64,000 nt of DNA, taken from positions 1 to 64,000 of the forward strand of contig NZ_JBHUDD010000057.1 in NCBI RefSeq assembly GCF_042677865.1, written 5' to 3'. Source of the DNA: Lutimaribacter salitolerans. GTDB taxonomy: Bacteria > Pseudomonadota > Alphaproteobacteria > Rhodobacterales > Rhodobacteraceae. Numbering within the stretch: the first letter of the stretch is position 1; every line of letters begins with the position of its first letter. Positions 58,801 to 64,000 of the stretch are shown here, one piece after another. The translations under genes and the position numbers were made by a program. The notes beneath the pieces are model-generated. The model searched no databases. It was not told where the DNA came from and saw nothing but the letters and a program-made list of their open reading frames with translations.

Positions 58801-58994
58801 AGGCGCGGCTGGAAAAGACGCTTGGCAAGCTGGCCAAGGAACTGGGCGGGCTGCGCGGGCGGCTGAACAACCCCAACTTCGTCGCCAGCGCGCCCGAAGA
58901 GGTGGTGATCGAGACGCGCGAGACGCTGGCCGCGAAAGAGGGTGAAGAGGCGCAGATCAAGGCCGCCATCGCGCGGCTGGCCGAACTGGGCTGA
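55818..58994 (+). CDS. valS: valyl-tRNA synthetase
   Basis: A 1058-aa class I synthetase. HIGH motif is in PPPNVTGALHVGHAFNNTL (residues 42-60), the editing (CP1) region has the ATTRPETMLGDGAVAVHP sequence, WWGHQIPVWYG and DTWFSSGLWP flank the catalytic core, and KMSKS is KMSKTKGNVIDPLD (about 702). The anticodon domain and a C-terminal coiled coil (EKARLEKTLGKLAKELGG) follow. It is about 100 residues longer than E. coli ValRS, mainly from an extra 60-residue segment at about 527-626 between the KMSKS-proximal WYGFD and DVLDTWFSS. Encoded alone, followed by a dispersed hairpin element. Confidence 0.97.
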   Translation: MGMDKTFDAAEAEPRLYQAWMEAGAFRAGANASRDESFTIMIPPPNVTGALHVGHAFNNTLQDVLVRWHRMRGFDTLWQPGQDHAGIATQLQVEKLLKSSGQPGRRELGREAFLGKVWDWKAQYGDTIITQLQRLGCSCDWERNAFTMSGAPGAPEADSAGNFHDAVIKVFVEMYTKGLIYRGKRLVNWDPHFETAISDLEVENIEVDGHMWHFKYPLAGGATYTYVEKDEDGNTLFEEERDYISIATTRPETMLGDGAVAVHPSDERYAPIVGKLCEIPVGPKEHRRLIPIITDDYPDPDFGSGAVKITGAHDFNDYGVAKRGGIPCYRLMDTRGAMRADGARYAEAAAIAQAVANGERELTEAEADALNLVPDHLRGLDRFEARDRVVEEITAEGLAVMTLATDPRLGKAAEKAPVEPSEGGEMRTEDQNLVPLVEAKKIMQPFGDRSGVVIEPMLTDQWFVDAQKVVGPALDAVRDGRTKIMPESGEKTYFHWLENIEPWCISRQLWWGHQIPVWYGFDLSGAGFTDDEGDGALDLVEMARLLDMQRLLQGDERHHAATDFDTVKAQFGDVLASLPTPLNHARLVEVADRHEAAQTFAASLAEYEANDQDPTLLVYPVWRDPDVLDTWFSSGLWPIGTLGWPEDTPEMRRYFPTDVLITGFDILFFWVARMMMMQLAVVDQVPFHTVYLHQLVRDEKGQKMSKTKGNVIDPLDIVDDYGADALRFTMAQMAAIGGVLKLSRDRIKGYRNFGTKLWNACRFAEMNGVWEGHATQAAPPAATATVNRWIIGETGRVRETVDQALSEYRFNDAANTLYAFVWGRVCDWYVEFSKPLLAEGAAERDETQKVMAWVLDQCMILLHPIMPYMTEELWGQTGTRARMLVHADWPGYGAELADAQADREMGWVIGLIEEVRSVRAQMHVPAGAYVPLLVTGLGAEQRAAWARNEVLARRLARIETLTEADSFPKGTATIAMEGGTFGLPLADIIDVAEEKARLEKTLGKLAKELGGLRGRLNNPNFVASAPEEVVIETRETLAAKEGEEAQIKAAIARLAELG

Positions 58995-59022
58995 GGCAGT
59001 CTGGTCCCTGCGGGGCGGGTCA

Positions 59023-59110
59023 GGGGGGCGCTGCCCCCCCTTGGTTTAGCGGGGGGCGCTGCCCCCCGTCCCCTTGCAGGGGACTCCCCCCGGGATATTT
59101 GTAGAGAGAG
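59023..59110 (+). repeat. dispersed double-hairpin element, copy 4 (duplicated hairpin A)
   Basis: Two identical copies of hairpin A GGGGGGC-GCT-GCCCCCC (59023-59039 and 59051-59067) precede hairpin B GTCCCCT-TGC-AGGGGAC (59068-59084), then the degenerate tail CCCCCCGGGATATTTG and AGAGAGAGGAAAC. It lies 28 nt past the valS stop in the same direction and fills the gap before the convergent enoyl-CoA hydratase gene. Confidence 0.8.
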
Positions 59111-59124
59111 GAAACCGGCAGCGG

Positions 59125-59913
59125 TCAGCCGAAGTTCGGCGCGCGGCCTTGCATGTTGGCGGCGATGATTTCCATCTGATGCGGCTTGCCGATCAGCTCG
59201 GCCTGTTCGCGGCTTTCCTCGTACAGCACGGTTGCAGCATCCGCGCCGCTTTCGGCCACGTCGATCAGGCGTTTGGCCGCGCGCGTGCCGCTGGGCGATT
59301 TGCCCGCGATGACCTGCGCCAGCACGCGGGCGTCCTCAAGCGGGGTGTCGGACAGGCGTGTGACAAGGCCCATCCCCTGCCCTTCGGCGGCGGTCAGCGG
59401 CTCGGCGGTATAGGTCAGCAGGCGCAGCACGTCCGAGCGCAGCAGATGCGGCCAGATCACCATGCCGCCCATGTCGGGGACAAGGCCCCATTTCGCCTCC
59501 ATGATCGCCAGCTTGGTCTCGGGATGCGCGATGCGGATGCAGGCGCCCATGGCCAGTTGCAGACCCGCGCCATAGGCCACGCCCTGCATCGCGGCGATCA
59601 CCGGAACCGGCACTTTGCGCCAGACCATACAGACCTCTTGCATCAGGTTGCTGTCGCCATGGGTGCGCGGCATCACCCGCTCGACCGGGTCTTGCGCGGC
59701 GAATTTGGCAAAGCTGGCCACGTCCAGCCCGGCGCAGAATCCCCGCCCCTCGCCCGACAGCACGACGGCGCGGATGTCGGTGTTGTCGATCAGGGCGGTG
59801 CCTGCCGCCACAATTGCCTCGGCCATGTCGGGATCGACGGCGTTCATCTTGTCGCCCCGGGTCAGCGTGACATGGGCGATGTGGTCCTTGATTTCGGTTG
59901 TGACGCGGCTCAT
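59125..59913 (-). CDS. enoyl-CoA hydratase/isomerase family protein
   Basis: A 262-aa crotonase-fold enzyme. The oxyanion hole is made by the GFCAGLDVASF segment (about 59-70) and the VIAAMQGVAYGAGLQLAMGAC segment (about 106-126); the KWGLVPDMGGMVIWPHLL region and C-terminal helix for CoA binding are present. The catalytic Glu pair of hydratases is not obvious here (AMGAC, LVPDMG), so isomerase or another crotonase reaction is possible. GGGAGGG lies 7 nt before the ATG at 59913. Confidence 0.87.
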   Translation of the reverse strand: MSRVTTEIKDHIAHVTLTRGDKMNAVDPDMAEAIVAAGTALIDNTDIRAVVLSGEGRGFCAGLDVASFAKFAAQDPVERVMPRTHGDSNLMQEVCMVWRKVPVPVIAAMQGVAYGAGLQLAMGACIRIAHPETKLAIMEAKWGLVPDMGGMVIWPHLLRSDVLRLLTYTAEPLTAAEGQGMGLVTRLSDTPLEDARVLAQVIAGKSPSGTRAAKRLIDVAESGADAATVLYEESREQAELIGKPHQMEIIAANMQGRAPNFG

Positions 59914-60031
59914 CTGGGCCCTCCCTTTCGCTTTTGACGCAGCTTCGCCCGAAGCGCGCGCGCAGGGCAAGCCTGCCCTTGCGTCGCAAACCCGCTTGCC
60001 CCCGCCGCATCTGTCGCGTTATGCCATTGCC

Positions 60032-61144
60032 ATGACCGGATACCGCCTGACCCCCTTGGCAGAAAGCCTGCCCTCGACCGTGCCGTTTGTCGGCCCTGAA
60101 ACCCAGGAACGCCAGAATGGCCGCCCGTTTCGTGCCCGTCTGGGCGCGAACGAAAGCCTGTTCGGCCCCTCGCCCCGCGCGGTGGTGGCGCTGGAACAAG
60201 CCTCGCGCGAGATATGGAAATACGGCGACAGCATCAGCCATGACCTGCGCGAAGCGCTGGCGCGGGCTCATCGGGTGGCGCCGGACCATATCATGGTGGG
60301 CGAAGGCATCGACGGCATCCTGGGCTATCTGGTGCGACTGATCGTGGCCCCGGGCGACGCGGTGGTGACCTCCGACGGGGCCTATCCGACCTTCAACTAT
60401 CACGTGGCCGGGTTCGGCGGCGTGCTGCACAAGGTCGCCTATGTCGACGATCACGAAGACCCGGCCGCGCTGTTTGCCAAGGCGGCCGAGGTCGGGGCCA
60501 AGCTGGTCTACATGTCCAACCCCGACAACCCGATGGGCACCTGGCATGACGGTGCCGCCCTTGCCCATGCCATCGATGCGCATCTGCCCGAGGGCTGCCT
60601 GCTGGTTCTGGACGAGGCCTATATTGAGTTTGCCCCGGACGGCACCGCCCCCGAGATCGACCCGAACGATCCGCGCGTGATCCGCACGCGGACGTTCTCG
60701 AAGATCCACGGCATGGCCGGTGCGCGCGTGGGCTATGCCATCGGGGCGCCGGGGCTGATCGCGGCCTTTGACCGGGTGCGCAACCATTTCGGCATGAACC
60801 GCGCCGCGCAGGCGGGGGCCTTGGCGGCGCTGCTGGACACCGCCTATACGGCACAGACTCGGGCAGCGGCCGAGCGCGCGCGCGACCGGATTGCCGAGAT
60901 CGCGGCGGCGCATGGGCTGACGTCGCTGCCCTCGGCCACCAATTTCGTCGCGGTCGATCTGGGCGGCGATGGCGCGCTGGCGCAGCGATTCCTGACCGAG
61001 ATGAACGCGCGTGGCGTGTTCATCCGCATGCCGGGTGTCGCGCCTCTCGATCGTTGCGTGCGCATCAGCTGCGGGCGGGACGAGGATCTGGACATTCTGG
61101 AAGAAGAGTTCGGCCCCGCGCTCGAGATCGCAAGGCAGGGCTGA
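60032..61144 (+). CDS. PLP-dependent aminotransferase (histidinol-phosphate aminotransferase-like)
   Basis: A 370-aa class I/II aminotransferase. Features: LGANESLFGPSPRAVVAL (HisC-type N-terminus), VGEGIDGILGYLVRLIV, NPDNPMGTWHDGAAL, LVLDEAYIEFAP (Asp-Glu-Ala-Tyr), RTFSKIHGMAGARVGYAIG with the PLP lysine, and VRISCGRDEDLDILEEEF. The HisC fold is clear, but the gene is not in a his operon, so an aromatic or phosphonate substrate is possible. The ATG at 60032 gives the family start; it diverges from the enoyl-CoA hydratase gene by 118 bp. Confidence 0.85.
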   Translation: MTGYRLTPLAESLPSTVPFVGPETQERQNGRPFRARLGANESLFGPSPRAVVALEQASREIWKYGDSISHDLREALARAHRVAPDHIMVGEGIDGILGYLVRLIVAPGDAVVTSDGAYPTFNYHVAGFGGVLHKVAYVDDHEDPAALFAKAAEVGAKLVYMSNPDNPMGTWHDGAALAHAIDAHLPEGCLLVLDEAYIEFAPDGTAPEIDPNDPRVIRTRTFSKIHGMAGARVGYAIGAPGLIAAFDRVRNHFGMNRAAQAGALAALLDTAYTAQTRAAAERARDRIAEIAAAHGLTSLPSATNFVAVDLGGDGALAQRFLTEMNARGVFIRMPGVAPLDRCVRISCGRDEDLDILEEEFGPALEIARQG

Positions 61145-61232
61145 AGCCCGCCGATCCCGGCCCGGCCTGCAAAGTTCACTCGCTTTTCACCAAAGCCACG
61201 TTACTCTTTCCCCGTGGCAAGGAGTGGCGGCG

Positions 61233-61406
61233 ATGCGCGATCATCGGATGGGCCGGGCGCCCGACTTTACCAATGCGGCACTTTTCATGGGGTTCGTGAA
61301 CCTGATCTGGGTGTTTGGCGTGATCTGGGCTGTGTACGGGATGGGCGCGGTTCTGGCGCTGGCCTATGGCCTGCATCTGGCCATCGCGCGGCTGGGGCGA
61401 CGTTAG
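61233..61406 (+). CDS. small membrane protein, 57 aa
   Basis: A 57-aa protein: a charged start (MRDHRMGRAPDFTN), two closely spaced hydrophobic segments (AALFMGFVNLIWVFGVIWAVYGM and AVLALAYGLHLAIARL), and a basic end (GRR), giving a small hairpin membrane protein. AAGGAG lies 8 nt before the ATG, a well-placed site that supports expression. I do not recognise a family. It lies 88 bp after the aminotransferase on the same strand and converges with the next gene. Confidence 0.6.
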   Translation: MRDHRMGRAPDFTNAALFMGFVNLIWVFGVIWAVYGMGAVLALAYGLHLAIARLGRR

Positions 61407-61415
61407 GCCGCCCGC

Positions 61416-62615
61416 CTATGCCGCACCGGCGATGACCGTGCTTGCCGCCTCCAGCGCGCCCTGACCATGCGGGATGTCCAATGCCTTGAGCCCGGCATCG
61501 ATGCTGGCCAGGACACCCAACACCATATGCGCGTTCACATGCCCCATGTGTCCGATGCGGAAAAACCCGTGCCACGCCGGATCGTTCGGTTCGGCCATGC
61601 CCAGCCCGATTCCCAGCGTCACGCCGGCCTTGTCCTGCAACCAGCCGCGCAAGGCCGATCCGTGCGGCGCGCCGATGCGCAGCGAGGTGACGGCATGCGA
61701 GCGATGCGCCGCGTCGGGCATGTTCAGCGCCAGCGGCCCGTGCTGCCCCCAGACCTCGCACGCGGCCCAGATCGCGCGGGCCAGTGCCGCGTGACGGGTC
61801 CAGACCGCCTCGATCCCTTCGCCGTGGATCATGTCCAGCGACTCGCGCAGGCCGAACAGGTGATGCGTGGGCGCGGTGCCGCCCCAGTATTGATAGAACC
61901 CCTGCGGATTGGCGCGCGGTGTCCAATCCCAATAGCGGCTGACGCGGGGCATGGCCGCGCGCACCTCGGCCGCCCTGGGGCTGAAGAACACGAAGCTCAG
62001 ACCAGGCGGCACCATCAGCCCCTTCTGGCTGCCTGCCACAATCACATCGACGCCCCAGGCGTCCATCTCGAACACGTCGCAGGCCAGCGAGGCGATGCAA
62101 TCGGCCATCAGCAGCGCGGGATGGCCCGCCGCGTCGATGGCGGCGCGCACGGCGGCCACGTCGTTACGGATCGAGGTCGAGGTATCCACATGCGTGACCA
62201 GCACCGCCTTGATCCGGCCAGCCGTATCAGCGCGCAGCGCCTCTTCCACGCGGCCAGCGTCCAGCGGGGTGGACTTGCCAAAGTCGATGATATCCGTCTC
62301 GATCCCCAACCCCTGCGCCATATCGGCCCAGCCATGGCCGAAACGGCCGGTGGCGGGCACCAGCACCGCCTCGCCGGGGGCGACGGTGTTGGCCAGGGCA
62401 GCCTCCCACGCGCCGTGGCCGTTGGCGATGTAGATCGCGACGTGATGCTCGGTGCGGGCCACGCGGCGCAGGTCGGGGATCAGCCCTGCCGCCATGTCGA
62501 TCAGATCGCCTTCGTATATGTTGGGCGAGGCGCGGTTCATCGCGCGCAGAACACGGTCGGGCATCACCGAAGGGCCCGGAATGGCAAGATATTCGCGCCC
62601 GTAAGACAACGTCAT
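61416..62615 (-). CDS. alanine/serine-glyoxylate aminotransferase family protein
   Basis: A 399-aa class V aminotransferase. It starts YLAIPGPSVMPDRVLRAMNRASPNIYEGDL; the PLP lysine is in VIVAGSQKGLMVPPGLSFVFFS; VTHVDTSTSIRNDVAAVRA and LMADCIASLACDVFEMDAWGVD carry the pyrimidine-binding Asp region. In roseobacters such enzymes serve in serine-glyoxylate cycle-type C1 or glycolate metabolism, or in taurine/phosphonate catabolism. The start is the ATG at 62615; GGAAAG lies upstream. No linked C1 genes are visible here. Confidence 0.87.
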   Translation of the reverse strand: MTLSYGREYLAIPGPSVMPDRVLRAMNRASPNIYEGDLIDMAAGLIPDLRRVARTEHHVAIYIANGHGAWEAALANTVAPGEAVLVPATGRFGHGWADMAQGLGIETDIIDFGKSTPLDAGRVEEALRADTAGRIKAVLVTHVDTSTSIRNDVAAVRAAIDAAGHPALLMADCIASLACDVFEMDAWGVDVIVAGSQKGLMVPPGLSFVFFSPRAAEVRAAMPRVSRYWDWTPRANPQGFYQYWGGTAPTHHLFGLRESLDMIHGEGIEAVWTRHAALARAIWAACEVWGQHGPLALNMPDAAHRSHAVTSLRIGAPHGSALRGWLQDKAGVTLGIGLGMAEPNDPAWHGFFRIGHMGHVNAHMVLGVLASIDAGLKALDIPHGQGALEAASTVIAGAA

Positions 62616-62812
62616 GGCAAGACTTTCCTGATTGCATCCGGGGCACCCTATCGCCACCTTCGCCACCGTCAAGACCGACCACGCCGGCCCCTTGGGTAAA
62701 CTTGCCACCGGCGCGGGCAGCGGATAGGACGGTAGGACCGAAACCGCAGGATCAGGCACAGCGTGCGCACCCCGTTCCCCCCATCCGCCAGCCGCCGCAA
62801 GGGTCGCACGGC

Positions 62813-64000
62813 ATGAGCGCCCGGCCCCGCGATCCGGGCACGTTCCGCGTGCTGATGGGCTGGTTCTGGCGCGGCTATCTGCATCGCCATGCCGGGCTGG
62901 TGGCCTTTGCCATGGTTCTGATGGCGGTCGAAGGCGGGATGCTGGGCGCGCTCAGCTACATGATGCAGCCCATGTTCGACAAGGTCTTCGTCGAAGGCGA
63001 TCAGGCCGCGCTGTGGTGGGTGGGTTTTGGCATCCTGGGCATCTTCATCGTGCGCGCCATCGCCAATGTGGGCCAGCGCGTGATGCTGTCGGTGGTCGAG
63101 CAGCGCACCGCCGCCGGGCTGCGCCACGACCTGCTGGATCACCTGATGACGCTGGATGGCAGTTTTCACCAGACCCACCCGCCCGGCTATCTGCTGCAAC
63201 GGGTGCAGGGCGATGTCGACGCGGTCAAGGCGCTGTGGACGGCGATCATCACCGGCGCGGGGCGCGACATGATCTCGCTGGTGATCCTGCTGGGTGTGGC
63301 GCTCAGCGTGGATTGGGTCTGGACGCTGGTGGCCTGCATCGGCATTCCGCTGATGCTGGTGCCTGCCAATGTGGCGCAGCGGTTCGTCCGCCGCCGCTCG
63401 CGCGAGGCGCGCGATCTGGGCGCGGGGCTGGCCACCCGGCTGGACGAGGTGTTTCACGGCATCGTCCCGGTCAAGCTGAACCTGCTGGAACGCTATCAGT
63501 CCAACCGCTACCGCGCGCTGACCCGCCGCCTTGTGCGGGCCGAGGTGCGTGCCCGCATCGGATCGGCCGCGCTGCCGGGGCTGGTGGATATCATGGCGGG
63601 GCTTGGGTTTCTGGGCGTCGTCGTCTTTGGCGGGCAGCAGATCATGGCCGGCGAAAAGACCATCGGCGAGTTCATGTCGTTCTTCACCGCCATCGGTTTC
63701 GCGTTTGAGCCGCTGCGCCGTCTGGGCGCAATCAGCGGCGTCTGGCAGGCCGCCGCCGCCGCACTTGAGCGGCTCAAGGAGTTGATGGAAACGCCCGCCA
63801 CCGTGCTGTCGCCCGCCAGACCCGTCCCCGCCCCCACCGGCACCCCGGGGGTCGAACTTCGCGATGTCACGCTGAACTATGGCGACACGCCGGTGTTGCG
63901 CGGGGCCAGCCTGCGCGCGGCGGCCGGTCAGACCACCGCGCTGGTGGGGGCCTCGGGGGCGGGCAAATCCACCGTGTTCAACCTGCTGACCCGGCTGATC
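62813..64000 (+). CDS. ABC transporter, fused permease-ATPase (MsbA-like), truncated by window edge
   Basis: The first 396 codons of an ABC half-transporter run to the window end without a stop. The transmembrane domain (about 1-300, six helices) contains MLGALSYMMQPMFDKVFVEGDQAA, THPPGYLLQRVQGDVDAVK and FMSFFTAIGFAFEPLRRLG. A linker and the start of the ATPase domain follow (GVELRDVTLNYGDTPVLRGASL), with Walker A GASGAGKST at the very end. Homodimeric export of a lipid or hydrophobic compound is the family role. The 197 bp before it show no definite motif beyond a short possible ribosome site. Confidence 0.88.
   Translation, partial: MSARPRDPGTFRVLMGWFWRGYLHRHAGLVAFAMVLMAVEGGMLGALSYMMQPMFDKVFVEGDQAALWWVGFGILGIFIVRAIANVGQRVMLSVVEQRTAAGLRHDLLDHLMTLDGSFHQTHPPGYLLQRVQGDVDAVKALWTAIITGAGRDMISLVILLGVALSVDWVWTLVACIGIPLMLVPANVAQRFVRRRSREARDLGAGLATRLDEVFHGIVPVKLNLLERYQSNRYRALTRRLVRAEVRARIGSAALPGLVDIMAGLGFLGVVVFGGQQIMAGEKTIGEFMSFFTAIGFAFEPLRRLGAISGVWQAAAAALERLKELMETPATVLSPARPVPAPTGTPGVELRDVTLNYGDTPVLRGASLRAAAGQTTALVGASGAGKSTVFNLLTRLI

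Noticed and set aside
59336..60913. A 525-codon minus-strand open frame across the enoyl-CoA hydratase and aminotransferase
   Set aside because: It covers two convincingly real genes in other frames, and its sequence is Arg/Gly/Ala/His-rich as expected of a shadow frame in GC-rich DNA.
1..64000. CRISPR arrays, rRNA genes, transposases or anti-phage defence islands
   Set aside because: No regular repeat-spacer arrays, rRNA sequence, IS transposase motifs or recognised defence genes were found; the only mobile trace is the integrase at the left edge.

Overview
This 64 kb window looks like a chromosomal segment of a marine Rhodobacteraceae (Roseobacter-type) alphaproteobacterium. The evidence is high GC with strong C/G third positions, a complete thiosulfate-oxidising sox cluster, a fused carnitine dehydrogenase-thioesterase, cobST, aa3 oxidase, a SAM-II riboswitch in front of metZ and an alphaproteobacterial LexA box (GAAC-N7-GAAC). 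Species identity is not determinable from sequence reading alone.

Layout. Bases 1-1320 are the AT-richer end of an integrated element (AlpA/Xis-like protein plus tyrosine integrase) abutting the 3' end of tRNA-Leu(CAA). Bases 1609-2654 hold a YqaA-type membrane protein and DsbB. Bases 2694-14901 hold the sox locus: soxVW and soxXYZABCD then soxEF on the minus strand, and soxS, soxR, soxT diverging on the plus strand. It encodes the periplasmic SoxXA/YZ/B/CD thiosulfate-oxidising system, its thiol-redox partners (SoxV, SoxW, SoxS), an ArsR-type persulfide-sensing repressor (SoxR) and a probable thiosulfate importer (SoxT). Both sox intergenic regions carry the same 13-bp motif. Next come an acyl-CoA dehydrogenase, tRNA-Leu(GAG), a divergent DUF2306/LytTR membrane pair, a DsbA-family protein, lipB, cytochrome c550 and ctaD. 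The last two could carry electrons released by Sox to oxygen; ctaD is preceded by an FNR-type box.

Bases 22260-25164 are a carnitine degradation cluster (BKACE, lipocalin-like lipoprotein, LcdH-thioesterase fusion), followed by a frameshifted aldo/keto reductase and an SOS-type imuA gene standing alone. Bases 27069-40100 are mostly housekeeping and transport genes: MFS, metG, trkH, folE2, metZ with SAM-II riboswitch, terminator and promoter, yciB, an EamA transporter and ftsY. Bases 40333-50312 include alkB with an overlapping hotdog thioesterase, a J-domain protein, an MFS exporter, an exported MsrB, a fasciclin/anti-sigma/ECF-sigma module and cobST. Bases 50390-64000 hold aminopeptidase P, ClC, an FAD-linked oxidase, valS, enoyl-CoA hydratase, two PLP aminotransferases and an ABC exporter cut by the window edge.

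The most unexpected signal is a dispersed intergenic element seen four times (24176-24233 minus; 40163-40227, 48323-48403 and 59023-59110 plus). Each copy is built as hairpin A, hairpin B and a tail near GGAGTTT..GGCAAGATGAAG. The arms of both hairpins change sequence between copies but stay complementary. All four copies lie just downstream of a stop codon and point the same way as the upstream gene. No gene-free gap exceeds about 300 bases; the longer gaps hold the regulatory sites, terminators and repeats listed.
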